Source: Bradyrhizobium sp. sGM-13 | GTDB taxonomy: Bacteria > Pseudomonadota > Alphaproteobacteria > Rhizobiales > Xanthobacteraceae | Length of the DNA: 64,000 nt | Assembly: GCF_018398875.1 (NCBI RefSeq) | Contig: NZ_JAGWDK010000021.1 | Location: 62,001-126,000 of the forward strand | Direction of reading: 5' to 3' | Part shown: positions 1 to 7,376 of the stretch, piece after piece | Position numbering within the stretch: position 1 is the stretch's first letter | Layout of the letters: every line of letters begins with the position of its first letter | Made by a program: the position numbers and the translations under genes | Notes under the pieces: model-generated | Seen by the model: the letters and a program-made list of their open reading frames with translations, nothing else | The model's database searches: none | Told to the model about the DNA's origin: nothing

Positions 1-678
1 AGAAGATCGGCTGAAGGCGGCCTTCTTTGGTCCGTCTCGGGCGCTCTCGCGAGAACACGCCGAGCAATTCACGGTCTTCAAGCGACGCATCGACCAGTTC
101 ATCGAATTCCGCAGGGAACTCGTGCGGCGTGCGGTCGACATCAGCCCGGCGGCAGGCCGCGAATGGGGCGACAACGACGCCAACCGCAGCTTGCGAACCC
201 AGCTCAACAACGACCGAGGCGCTGGCGCGGATCCACAATGAACGCACCGTCGAGGCTGCGGATCTCGGCGACCAGGGCCGCTATGCGGCCTGGTACCTAT
301 TCGCGCTCGGCCGCTGCACGAAATCACCGAGGCGGCCGACCGGACGCGCGCAATCTCCGGTACCTGTTCGTCAACAAGGCGGCCGAGGAAATGATCGGCA
401 TGTCGCGCGCGGAGATCATGGGGAAAACACCCCGCGAGCTGTTTCCGGAGTCGGCTGCAGAATTGATCGAACGGCGCGATAGGCAGTTGCTGGAGCGCAA
501 GCAGCAGCTCGAAGCGATCGTCGATACCGTCGATAACCCGGTCAAGGGCCGGCGCACCATTGCGGTGCGGCGGCTTCAGATCGGCGGGCCCGAACGCAAG
601 TCCCATTTGTTCGTGAGCATGGTCGAGGACCGGACCGACCAGACCGATGTTGCGGCCCCGACCGAAGCTGCGGAGTAA
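1..678 (+). pseudogene. Frameshifted remnant of a PAS-containing sensory protein, 5' end outside window
   Basis: Three plus-strand frames read as consecutive parts of one sensor protein. Frame 2 from the window start gives a helical stretch (FKRRIDQFIEFRRELVRRAV) typical of a four-helix ligand-binding or chemoreceptor-like domain, and stops at 239-241. The next frame continues in the same style (ARIHNERTVEAADLGDQGRY) around 220-310. A third frame then carries a clear PAS segment (FVNKAAEEMIGMSRAEIMGK) from about 360 and runs to the TAA at 676-678. At least two frameshifts therefore separate the sensor part from the PAS part, and no GGDEF, kinase or MCP output domain follows. I read it as a decayed gene; the upstream part is missing. 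Sequencing error is the main alternative. Confidence 0.6.
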
Positions 679-685
679 CGATCGC

Positions 686-712
686 AGGCGGCTCAGCCGC
701 CTTCATTTTCGT
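686..712. terminator. Hairpin terminator between convergent genes
   Basis: A 7-bp perfect stem (AGGCGGC/GCCGCCT) with a TCA loop is followed by a T-rich stretch on the plus strand. It sits right after the PAS remnant and overlaps the stop codon of the minus-strand RMF-like gene, so it could end transcription from both sides. Confidence 0.55.
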
Positions 713-863
713 TCGCCTCGCGAGGGGGGCCGGCGACCTTTTCATGGCCGGCGGCCCAGAGCGCATGCTCCTCGCTGCCATCCCGGTATGGATTGGCTTC
801 CGCCGGAATGTGCTGGCGCGCGGCGCGCTGGCCTTGCTCGAAAGGGTCGGTGTCGGAATTCAT
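693..863 (-). CDS. RMF-like small protein (ribosome modulation factor family)
   Basis: This 56-aa minus-strand ORF starts at ATG 863 and stops at 693-695. It keeps the signature spacing of the RMF family: an N-terminal G-x-x-A-A-R segment (residues 11-16), then NPYRDGS (residues 24-30) and an H-x-x-W-x-x-G element (residues 33-39). RMF in E. coli binds the 30S subunit and drives 100S ribosome dimerisation in stationary phase; ribosome association is inferred here. Its start codon overlaps the stop of the upstream RHH-like gene (ATGA), so the two are probably translationally coupled. The C-terminus is short, acidic and polar. Family assignment is by motif only. Confidence 0.72.
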   Translation of the reverse strand: MNSDTDPFEQGQRAARQHIPAEANPYRDGSEEHALWAAGHEKVAGPPREANENEGG

Positions 864-1087
864 GATGCCGCCTTTCGGGTTTTCGATCTGGTTCTTTTCG
901 CCATCGCTTCGTTGGAAGCGGCTGCGCTTTTCCGCAGCGCGTCCTTGAGGTCGATGGGTATGCCGTGCTTCTTCAAGAGGTCCGCAAAGGCTTCGTCAGC
1001 CAGTTCCTGAAAGGTCGCCATCCGGTCACGTGCAAGCTGTTTGAGCTTGTCGAATGTGTCGTCGTCGAAGGCGATCAATTTGCGCAA
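860..1087 (-). CDS. Small RHH-like conserved protein
   Basis: A protein of about 75 aa with a basic C-terminus. The core (KLIAFDDDTFDKLKQLARDR followed by a helix and a KKHGIPIDLKDALRKS tail) resembles ribbon-helix-helix/CopG-type DNA-binding proteins: a short beta strand followed by two amphipathic helices. The frame is open up to a TTG at 1159, but that codon has no ribosome-binding site. A TTG at 1087 lies just before the strand and has GGAG upstream, so I prefer it; the start stays uncertain. The stop overlaps the ATG of the RMF-like gene by ATGA, implying one operon. It may be the operon's own regulator, which is inference. Confidence 0.6.
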   Translation of the reverse strand: MRKLIAFDDDTFDKLKQLARDRMATFQELADEAFADLLKKHGIPIDLKDALRKSAAASNEAMAKRTRSKTRKAAS

Positions 1088-1204
1088 AGCCTGGCCACTC
1101 CGGCCGTCGAGCGGATGTGAATGAATGATCTGGCAGTGGAATCGTTCCGGCAGGAACAAGGCCAGGGCGCGGTCGTTGCTTCTGAAAGAAAAAGGAGATT
1201 TCCG

Positions 1205-1618
1205 ATGAAGCTGGCGTCTGCAGCCGCCGCTGTCGCGGCGATCACAATCCTGGTATCGCCGGTCACTTCATTTGCACAGAGCCCCGGCGGAACATCCGCC
1301 GGCGGCCCCGGCACCACAGGCTCACCGGGTGCCGGCTCGGCCGGTGTGGGTACGCCAGGCGTCACCGGCATGTCGCCAAGTCCCACGACTCCGGGAGGGT
1401 TGAACAATGCCGGCCAAGGTCCGAGCGGCGCGGCAAATCCGTCCGGAATTGCGCAGCCGCCTCCGCCTGGCACCAATACTGCCGGCACCGCGCAGTCGTC
1501 GGGCCGCGGCGTGACGACCGGCTCGGCCAGATCGGGTAGTTCAACCGATGACGCTGTGATCAACGAAGAAAACAAGACGGTCGATCGCAAGATAAAGGGC
1601 ATTTGCCGCGGCTGCTGA
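1205..1618 (+). CDS. Gly/Pro/Ser-rich secreted protein
   Basis: A 137-aa protein with a Sec signal peptide (MKLASAAAAVAAITILVSPV, cleavage near TSFAQ). The mature chain is low-complexity, rich in Gly, Pro, Ser, Thr and Ala, and ends in a charged tail (NEENKTVDRKIKGICRGC) with two Cys residues. An excellent Shine-Dalgarno (AAAGGAGA) lies 6-7 nt before ATG 1205, which fixes the start against the longer frame from 1121. Similar repetitive periplasmic proteins of unknown function are common in Bradyrhizobium. No enzymatic motif is visible. Confidence 0.75.
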   Translation: MKLASAAAAVAAITILVSPVTSFAQSPGGTSAGGPGTTGSPGAGSAGVGTPGVTGMSPSPTTPGGLNNAGQGPSGAANPSGIAQPPPPGTNTAGTAQSSGRGVTTGSARSGSSTDDAVINEENKTVDRKIKGICRGC

Positions 1619-1839
1619 ATTCATGCCCGAGCGACGTCCGGTCGCAGGGCAGCGAGCAAAATAGCATCAGCCAGCCCCGAGAACTCGTTCTAGATTTGAC
1701 CCGGGATCCGTGAGGATCCGACGCCGAAAGCGTCGAGCACTTCGAGGGCAAATCGCGGGGGCTATACGCTCGGGCGTTTTCCAGAACCGAAGCCGTATTT
1801 TGATCCATCCGCTGATATGCCGCTGGCATCGTATCAGGG

Positions 1840-2001
1840 ATGTTGAACATGCTCACAGTCCCGGCATTGACGTTGTTGTTCATTTGTATCGTGGTTGGTT
1901 TGGCTGCGGCCTTCGTCTTGATGTTCTGGGAAATCGAACAGAGGATGTCGAAGTCGCATCGGATGTCCAAGCCCTATCGCAAGAGCGGTCGGGTCGGTTA
2001 G
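1840..2001 (+). CDS. Small single-pass membrane protein
   Basis: A 53-aa ORF (ATG 1840, TAG 1999-2001) with one strongly hydrophobic segment (LTLLFICIVVGLAAAFVLMF, about residues 9-28) followed by a basic, Arg/Lys/Ser-rich tail. This N-out/C-in arrangement with a positive-inside tail is typical of small alphaproteobacterial membrane proteins. An in-frame ATG at 1849 could also be the start. No RBS is obvious. Nothing in the sequence indicates its function. Confidence 0.45.
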   Translation: MLNMLTVPALTLLFICIVVGLAAAFVLMFWEIEQRMSKSHRMSKPYRKSGRVG

Positions 2002-2015
2002 CCGACTTCGATAAC

Positions 2016-2044
2016 ATCGCGCGCAGTCGTTCGCTGCGCGCGAT
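2016..2044. terminator. Perfect 11-bp hairpin
   Basis: ATCGCGCGCAG and CTGCGCGCGAT form a perfect stem around a 7-nt loop, 15 bp after the stop of the small membrane protein. No T-run follows, so it may be a Rho-assisted 3' end or a REP-like palindrome rather than a classic terminator. Confidence 0.4.
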
Positions 2045-2220
2045 CCGTGCTTCCTGCCATCACATGGGCTGCACAGCCGGGCCGGATCCTGGCGCGTATC
2101 GGTGCAGGCGCCGGTGAGGTACTAGATTGTAGCGGCGGCCGTTGAAGGGGCACAAAAGAACAAGGCCGTCGACGCAGTATACCGTCAACGACCTTGCCAG
2201 CCCCGGATATTGAAATCGGC

Positions 2221-2352
2221 TCACGCCATCCGGTGAACTGCAGGATGCCCGGGATTCACCCGGAGATATGTGATCCAGTTCACAAAAGCGCGGAAAAAAG
2301 TTGCGGCGACGCATGCTGCAACGGTCGAAAATATCCCGTCACCCGGCCGCAT
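2221..2352 (-). CDS. Possible 43-aa small protein
   Basis: A minus-strand ORF from ATG 2352 with a moderately hydrophobic middle (STVAACVAATFFRAFVNWIT) and a short polar tail. It is the only protein-like frame in the otherwise empty gap 2045-2477. There is no convincing ribosome-binding site and no recognisable family, so it may be chance. Nothing else was seen in the gap. Confidence 0.22.
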   Translation of the reverse strand: MRPGDGIFSTVAACVAATFFRAFVNWITYLRVNPGHPAVHRMA

Positions 2353-2477
2353 GATGCAATTCCGATCCGGGATCAAGGATGAATATCGCTGGATTGCCCG
2401 AGCGGCGCCGCCGGTTGCGGCGGCGTCGGCCATACGTCCCCATGCCCGACTTCGTCGCCGAGCGCCGCCCAGACCAA

Positions 2478-2984
2478 CTAGCCGCGGCCCTTGCCGCGGC
2501 TGCGATTCACGCTCCGGGCCGAGCGGGGCTTTGCCTTGGCCGATCGCTTGCGCGGCGCGGGAGCGGCGGTGGGTTCGGAGGCCTGCGCGCTGGCAAAGGA
2601 TTGCCGCAAGCCGTCGATCGCTTCCGTCAACGTTCCGACTTGCTCGGAAAGCTTCCTGGTGTCGGCCTGCTGCGCGGCGAGCAGGCGGCGCACGGTGAGC
2701 AGTTGGTCCTGCACCACCTGCAACTGGTCGATGGATTCCTGCTGGGTGGCTTCCAAGCCCTTGGCCTTCTCGACCAGTTGCTCGGATGCTTGCGCGGCGC
2801 GCGCCTGCAATTGGCGGGTCGCGGCCGCGCGATCGGTCTCGGGGGCGCTGCCCGTATAGGCACGCCACAGGGCGATAGAGCTTACTCCAAGTACGACAAT
2901 GACGAGAGCCGCAGCGGCGATCGCAATCGGCTGACCGCCGATACGCGCGACGGGGCTGGCACTCCGGGGGGCGAGTTCGAGCAT
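2478..2984 (-). CDS. Membrane-anchored coiled-coil protein
   Basis: A 168-aa protein. Residues about 20-41 form a single transmembrane segment (IAIAAAALVIVVLGVSSIAL). Residues about 52-130 are a long Ala/Gln/Glu/Leu-rich region with heptad character (ARAAQASEQLVEKAKGLEAT and following), predicted coiled coil. The C-terminus (about 135-168) is a basic Arg/Lys/Ala/Pro tail. The layout suggests an inner-membrane-anchored periplasmic rod or DNA/cell-wall-associated tether. It is a conserved-hypothetical type in Bradyrhizobium; I cannot name a function. Confidence 0.75.
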   Translation of the reverse strand: MLELAPRSASPVARIGGQPIAIAAAALVIVVLGVSSIALWRAYTGSAPETDRAAATRQLQARAAQASEQLVEKAKGLEATQQESIDQLQVVQDQLLTVRRLLAAQQADTRKLSEQVGTLTEAIDGLRQSFASAQASEPTAAPAPRKRSAKAKPRSARSVNRSRGKGRG

Positions 2985-3139
2985 GCGACTCCAAATCCGG
3001 ACGTGATTTCAAAGTTCCAAATAGCACAGCCCGGACATCGCTAAAACCCGGGATTTGCGGGAAGAGCCTGGGATTGCGGGCAAAACCGCTCTCGACCGAG
3101 GGTTTAGGCTGCAGGAATGGCCCAGAAGGGCGTGCGGGG

Positions 3140-4027
3140 CTAACGCATATGCGAGCGGATGAACTGGCCGGCGAATGCGAGGGCGCGACGGCCGTCCGCG
3201 AGATTCGCATTCCAAACCGGCCACGCATGGATCATGTGCGGCCAGATTTGCAGCGTCACATCGACATCGGCCACCCCAGCCGCCAGGGCGAGCCGGGTCG
3301 CGTCTGCGAGCAACGTTTCGGCCGAGCCGACCTGAATCAGGGCCGGCGGAAAACCCCTGTGATCAGCGAACAAGGGTGAGATTAGCGGATCGCGGCGGTC
3401 GATGGATGGCGGCGCATAGGCGTCGGCGAGCTCATCAAGATACGCCTTATGGATCAGCGGATCGATGGCGTCCTTGGTCGCGAGCGTGCTGCCTGACATG
3501 GTCAGATCGGTCCACGGCGAGATCAGCCACGCACAGGCGGGCAGCGGCTCTCGCGCCTCGCGCAGCCGGTTGATCAGCCCAAGCGTCAGGTTACCGCCGG
3601 CGCTGTCGCCGCCGACCGCGATGCTCATTGCCGGAATGCCTTGCTTGCGCAGGAAACGCCATACCGTCAGAGCGTCTTCATGGGCGGCGGGATAGGGATG
3701 TTCAGGGGAAAGTCGGTAGTCGATCGCCAGCGTCCGCATGCCCGCGGCGCGCCCGGCTTCCGTCACCAGTCGGCGGTGACTGACAATCGAGCCGGAGCAG
3801 TATCCGCCGCCGTGGAAATACAGCAGCACCAGCGACTTCTCGCTGCCGGGCACGATCGACCACTCGCCGGCGACGCCGTTGCAGTCGACGGCCTCGCATT
3901 GAACGTCCGGCGCTACCGGCCAGGTCGATCCGACCTCGTCGAGCCGTTGCCGCCGCTCCGACCATCCGACCGGTCGCGGTTTCGAACCCAGCAATGCGCG
4001 AATGGCGTCGATCTCGCTGTGAGCCAA
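3140..4027 (-). CDS. Alpha/beta hydrolase of the HSL (type IV esterase) family
   Basis: A 295-aa serine esterase/lipase-like enzyme. The oxyanion-hole motif HGGG is at residues 72-75 and the nucleophile elbow GDSAGG at 140-145 (Ser142). A VGSAETLLAD segment near 233-242 offers the acid residue, and His267 in MIHAWP is the likely catalytic His. The length is normal for the family, with a short cap. No signal peptide is present, so it is cytoplasmic. Substrates of this family are short-chain acyl esters. The best start is a TTG at 4027, preceded by GGGAGAA; a 12-base C tract (minus strand) lies immediately upstream. A diverged copy of the start region is found at 6109-6190. Confidence 0.85.
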   Translation of the reverse strand: MAHSEIDAIRALLGSKPRPVGWSERRQRLDEVGSTWPVAPDVQCEAVDCNGVAGEWSIVPGSEKSLVLLYFHGGGYCSGSIVSHRRLVTEAGRAAGMRTLAIDYRLSPEHPYPAAHEDALTVWRFLRKQGIPAMSIAVGGDSAGGNLTLGLINRLREAREPLPACAWLISPWTDLTMSGSTLATKDAIDPLIHKAYLDELADAYAPPSIDRRDPLISPLFADHRGFPPALIQVGSAETLLADATRLALAAGVADVDVTLQIWPHMIHAWPVWNANLADGRRALAFAGQFIRSHMR

Positions 4028-4094
4028 GATGCGTTCTCCCGGGGGGGGGGGGCGCCGGCCATCATCGCACGCCGGCCCGGCACCGCAAAAGGCG
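4010..4094. repeat. Direct repeat copy 1 (start region of the esterase gene)
   Basis: This stretch, covering the esterase start codon, its RBS and leader, recurs imperfectly at 6109-6190 in the same orientation (for example GATCTCGCTGTG, GCGTTCTCCC and CCATCATCGCAC are shared in order). The two copies bracket the phospholipase D-like gene. Confidence 0.6.
4041..4052. repeat. G12 homopolymer tract
   Basis: Twelve consecutive G on the plus strand, 14 bp upstream of the esterase start and absent from the second copy of the repeat. Tracts of this length are prone to slippage, and assemblers also miscall them. Confidence 0.75.
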
Positions 4095-4319
4095 ATAGCC
4101 GAACTTGCCGCGCGTGAAACCCCGAAATAGCGGCGGCATCCCTATTTCATGCATAACACACGCAAGCGCTGTGATACATTCAAAAACAACCTTCATCCAG
4201 CCGTTGTATCCGTATGCGATACCAGATGCACTGGAGGCGAATGACAGTAGCCAATCATGTAGCTGGATCGCAAGTCAGGCGAATTCCTTCAGCGCCAAGT
4301 TGCTTCAATGGGGGCGGGA

Positions 4320-6023
4320 ATGTCGGAGATCCATCTTAAAGTCTTTTCGAATGCCGATGACGTGCACCTTGTCTGGACGCACGCCGATGACATTCCGGGA
4401 TGCCTGGGGTTCGCGATCGAATGCCGGCGGGGCGACGCGGAGCCCAAATATCTGTCGAACCGTGTCGGCTTCGAAGACGACGTCGAAGTCGACGGCGACG
4501 GCAATCAGTTTATCTCACGCTCTTCTCAGATCTGGCCGTTTCAGCGCTATGATTGGACCGATCACGCGGCCGATCTGGGCGATGTGATCGCATATCGCGT
4601 GGTTGCCAGGGTGGTGGGCGCCGATGGCAAGCTGCATGACGGGCCGTCGAGTGAATGGTCGAGAACGCTGGCCCTCAGCGCGGACTGCGGCGACGGCGTG
4701 AGCGTGCACTTCAACCGTGGTTACGTGCTGTCGCAATTCATGGCGCGCTACATGAAGCGCAAGGGCATCACCCTCGCGGAGCTGAAAGAGACGGCCATCA
4801 TTGTCAGCCAGGAGGTTGACCGCGAAGCCCGAGCTTTCCTTGGCGGAACGCTGCGCGAGACCATGCTGCAGATGATGGCCGAAGTGGCGGATGACGGCCG
4901 ACTTGAACTCCATGCCGCGTTATACGAATTGAGCGACGAGGAACTGGTGGATGGTCTCGTCGCGATAGGCGGGCGCGCGCATGTCGTGCTGGCCAACGGC
5001 AGCGTTGAGGTGGAAGGAGAGGACGAGAATGAAGAGGCCCGAACGCGGCTGACCGACGCTGGCGTCGTGGTTCACGATCGTTTCCTCGCACCGAAGGCCC
5101 TCGCGCACAACAAATTCGTGGTTCTGGGCCGCCGGGCAGCGGGCGATTTCAAGCCGGAAAAGGTCTGGACCGGCAGCACCAATTGGACGCCGACCGGTCT
5201 CTGTACTCAGCTCAACAACGGAATCATGCTGATTCACGAAGAGCTGGCGGAGCGATTCGAGGCTCAGTTCCAGCTACTGGCAGAAGCGGGCGATGTCGTA
5301 TCCGACGAACTGCTAGCCTCAAACAACCGGCCGAAACGAGGAATTCCGCTCGGCGATGCCACAGTCGATAGCTGGTTCACCAAATTGAGCGGAGAGATCG
5401 ATATCGAGGAACTCGTCGATCTCGTGACGAACGCAAAACAAGGTGTGCTTTTCGTGATGTTTCAGCCGGGCAATGAGCCCGTACGTACGCTGCTTCGGAT
5501 GCAGGAGGAAAAGAACTTGTACGTGCGCGGTGTGGCGACGCAATTTACCAGCACAGGTGCGGAGGAGTTCAAACTGCTGAAACAGAACCCCGAGGATTTC
5601 TTCCTCGATTCCGCGCAGGCAACAGGACTCAGAAAGACGGTCGGTGAATGGGCGGTGGAGGGCACGGCGGCAGAGTTCCGGGCAAATATCGGCCACGCCA
5701 TTACACATTCAAAGACGATTGTGATCGACCCATTCGGCGACGATCCCATCGTCGTCACGGGCTCGCACAATTTCTCGAAGTCTGCGAGCGGCAAGAACGA
5801 TGAGAATTTTCTGGTCATTCGCGGCCATCGCGAGATCGCGATGCACTATTCGATCAACGCGATGCAGACCTACAGTCACTATCGCTGGCGCGCCTATCTC
5901 GAAGAGGCTGCGAGAGAGCACAGAGACCCGTTTCAATTTCTCTCGCGCAACCCAAATTGGCAACGGCGTCGAAAGACCGGCGAAACCAAACGCATGCTCG
6001 CGTTCTGGATACCGGAGGGCTAG
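4320..6023 (+). CDS. Phospholipase D-like protein with N-terminal beta-sandwich-like domain
   Basis: A 567-aa protein (571 if ATG 4308 is used; 4320 has GGGGGCGGGA directly before it). Residues about 1-125 resemble an Fn3-like binding domain. A helical linker follows, then two PLD catalytic half-sites. The first is HNKFVVLG at about residue 263 with GSTNW behind it; it lacks the Asp of the HxKx4D motif. The second is HSKTIVID at about residue 463 with GSHN and is complete. PLD enzymes cleave phosphodiester bonds by a phospho-His intermediate made by the paired HKD motifs. Here the substrate could be phospholipid or nucleic acid. No signal peptide is seen. The imperfect direct repeat around the gene hints at insertion or local duplication. 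Confidence 0.8.
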   Translation: MSEIHLKVFSNADDVHLVWTHADDIPGCLGFAIECRRGDAEPKYLSNRVGFEDDVEVDGDGNQFISRSSQIWPFQRYDWTDHAADLGDVIAYRVVARVVGADGKLHDGPSSEWSRTLALSADCGDGVSVHFNRGYVLSQFMARYMKRKGITLAELKETAIIVSQEVDREARAFLGGTLRETMLQMMAEVADDGRLELHAALYELSDEELVDGLVAIGGRAHVVLANGSVEVEGEDENEEARTRLTDAGVVVHDRFLAPKALAHNKFVVLGRRAAGDFKPEKVWTGSTNWTPTGLCTQLNNGIMLIHEELAERFEAQFQLLAEAGDVVSDELLASNNRPKRGIPLGDATVDSWFTKLSGEIDIEELVDLVTNAKQGVLFVMFQPGNEPVRTLLRMQEEKNLYVRGVATQFTSTGAEEFKLLKQNPEDFFLDSAQATGLRKTVGEWAVEGTAAEFRANIGHAITHSKTIVIDPFGDDPIVVTGSHNFSKSASGKNDENFLVIRGHREIAMHYSINAMQTYSHYRWRAYLEEAAREHRDPFQFLSRNPNWQRRRKTGETKRMLAFWIPEG

Positions 6024-6108
6024 GCCGGTGCAACGGGCGCGGGCAAGTGAGAGTCAGTCGTTCCTGTGCGCCACCAGCCAATTCGGTTTAAGCCGGGCGG
6101 AGGACGTG

Positions 6109-6190
6109 GATCTCGCTGTGTGCCAAGGTGCGTTCTCCCCGCTGCCAGAGCCATCATCGCACGTCGGTCGCGCGGTGCAAAAGGCCGCTG
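6109..6190. repeat. Direct repeat copy 2 (relic of an esterase start region)
   Basis: It matches 4010-4094 with scattered substitutions and lacks the G12 tract. On the minus strand it would encode only the first residues of the esterase (TTG start, then AHSEI) before running to a stop, so it is a truncated duplicate rather than a gene. Confidence 0.6.
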
Positions 6191-6240
6191 AGGGCGGGAC
6201 GGTCCGGCAGCTAGGCCGCCTAAAAATATTTGTCGGCGGC

Positions 6241-6273
6241 CTTGAAACCAAAAGGCCGTTTTCTAATTTTTTT
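6241..6273 (+). promoter_or_regulatory. Putative RpoH (sigma-32) heat-shock promoter
   Basis: CTTGAAACC at 6241-6249, then CTAATTTTTTTG from 6263. Counting from CTTG, the spacer is 18 bp. This fits the alphaproteobacterial RpoH pattern (CTTG, 17-18 bp, CYTATnT) with a weakened -10. It lies directly upstream of the ROSE-like leader of an Hsp20 gene. Confidence 0.55.
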
Positions 6274-6282
6274 GCTGCCGCC

Positions 6283-6383
6283 GCTGGGCGGCGGTCTGGG
6301 CGCCTGATGGGCCCGGCCTTGAGACGGGCACCGGTCGTGTCCGGTGCCGCTCGTATCCAACTTGCTCCATGGAGGATTTGGCT
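6283..6383 (+). promoter_or_regulatory. ROSE-type RNA thermometer in the hsp20 leader
   Basis: The leader before ATG 6384 folds into successive hairpins: GCCGCCGCTGGGCGGCGG near 6276-6293, GGGCACCGG/CCGGTGCC near 6326-6348, and a final one. In the last hairpin, TTGCTCC (6362-6368) faces the Shine-Dalgarno GGAGGA (6371-6376), flanked by CCAA and TTGG. The U(U/C)GCU anti-SD box imperfectly paired to AGGA is the hallmark of ROSE elements, which mask the SD at low temperature and open on heat shock. ROSE elements were described from Bradyrhizobium small heat-shock genes. Exact 5' end not determinable. Confidence 0.82.
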
Positions 6384-6839
6384 ATGCGCACATACGATTT
6401 CTCACCCCTCTGGCGCTCGACCATCGGCTTCGACCGCCTTTTTGACCTCGTCGAGACCGCGCAACGCGCCGGCGAGGATAATTACCCTCCCTATAACATC
6501 GAGCGGCTGGGCGAAGACCGGTATCAGATTTCGCTGGCCATCGCCGGCTTCGCAGTCGACGAGATCTCCGTGACTGCCGAGCAGAACACGGTGACGATCG
6601 AAGGCCGCAAGGCCGAGAAGGAGCAGCGCGAATATCTCTACCAGGGCATCTCCGCGCGTCCCTTCAAGCGCCAGTTCAGCCTTGCCGATCATGTGCAGGT
6701 GAAGAGCGCGTCGTTCGAGCACGGCCTGCTGCGGATCGAACTGTTCCGGGAAGTCCCGGAGGCGATGAAGCCACGCCGCATCGCGATCAACGGCGCAGCG
6801 CCGAGCAACGTTCAGCAGATCGAGGCGAAGGCGGCCTAA
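6384..6839 (+). CDS. Small heat-shock protein, Hsp20/alpha-crystallin family (IbpA-like)
   Basis: A 151-aa ATP-independent holdase chaperone. The N-terminus (MRTYDFSPLWRSTIGFDRLF) is typical of class A rhizobial sHsps. The alpha-crystallin domain spans about residues 35-125 with the NIERLGEDRYQISLAIAGF strand region, and a short C-terminal tail follows. Start ATG 6384 was chosen because GGAGGA lies at the right distance and matches where Hsp20 homologues begin; the upstream in-frame ATG 6369 lies inside the thermometer hairpin. It binds unfolding proteins in the cytoplasm on heat stress. Regulation is probably dual: an RpoH-like promoter and a ROSE thermometer. The following small gene is likely co-transcribed. 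Confidence 0.93.
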   Translation: MRTYDFSPLWRSTIGFDRLFDLVETAQRAGEDNYPPYNIERLGEDRYQISLAIAGFAVDEISVTAEQNTVTIEGRKAEKEQREYLYQGISARPFKRQFSLADHVQVKSASFEHGLLRIELFREVPEAMKPRRIAINGAAPSNVQQIEAKAA

Positions 6840-6871
6840 AGCCCGCCACGCCTCCCAAAGGGACCAAAGGC

Positions 6872-6896
6872 TCCCGCCCGAACATGCCGGGCGGGA
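6872..6896 (+). other. Intercistronic hairpin
   Basis: TCCCGCCCG and CGGGCGGGA form a perfect 9-bp stem with a 7-nt loop between hsp20 and the next gene. No T-run follows. It could stabilise the hsp20 transcript or attenuate the downstream gene. Confidence 0.5.
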
Positions 6897-6926
6897 AGCG
6901 TTTCCCAATTTGGGGAGGACAAGCTG

Positions 6927-7244
6927 ATGATCGACCAGACAGATAACGTGTTTGATCTGAATGCTGTGCTGCATCCGGGAGCCGTGTTCGATCACCCGCG
7001 CGACGTGGTCGCCGACAGGACGCTTTCGCTCGCCGAAAAGCGCGCGATCCTGGCGTCCTGGGCTTCAGATGCGGCGGCGGTCGCTTCAAATCCTGCGCTG
7101 CGCGAGCTGGCAGGCACAAGGCGCATCGTGACGATCGATGAGGTTCTCGAAGCGCTCTCGATGCTCGACCCCAAACCGTCGGGATCACCCGGCGGCAAGC
7201 CGATGCGGCAAAAATCCACTTCACGCGTGGCGCTGGCGGCGTAG
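6927..7244 (+). CDS. Small conserved protein downstream of hsp20
   Basis: A 105-aa cytoplasmic protein with no signal or membrane segment. Residues about 10-65 hold a conserved-looking block (HPRDVVADRTLSLAEKRAIL then ASWASDAAAV), and the C-terminus is basic. Proteins with this start (FDHPRDVVADxxLSxxEKRAILASWASDA) are often found beside stress or sHsp genes in Bradyrhizobium; their function is not established to my knowledge. A good RBS (GGGGAGGA) precedes ATG 6927. The position between the hsp20 hairpin and a strong terminator hairpin suggests it is the second gene of the heat-shock operon. Confidence 0.8.
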   Translation: MIDQTDNVFDLNAVLHPGAVFDHPRDVVADRTLSLAEKRAILASWASDAAAVASNPALRELAGTRRIVTIDEVLEALSMLDPKPSGSPGGKPMRQKSTSRVALAA

Positions 7245-7275
7245 GCCACAAGCGACCATCACCCCGAAAAAAGTT

Positions 7276-7305
7276 GCGGCCACCCTTTGGGGGAAGGGTG
7301 GCCGC
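7276..7305 (+). terminator. Strong hairpin terminator of the heat-shock unit
   Basis: GCGGCCACCCTT and AAGGGTGGCCGC form a perfect 12-bp stem with a 6-nt loop, 30 bp after the stop of the 105-aa gene. An A-run precedes it; no clear T-run follows. Confidence 0.6.
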
Positions 7306-7376
7306 GCGCGAACCGGTCTGGGACGGGGAGGGGTGGGGATGTGACCGGGTCGCGGGTTCGTAAAATCCTTTGTTCG

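Noticed and set aside
2221..3228. 335-aa minus-strand ORF overlapping the coiled-coil gene
   Set aside because: It overlaps 2478-2984 in another frame and has the Arg/Pro/Ala-rich composition of a shadow; only the small 3' end was kept as a weak candidate.
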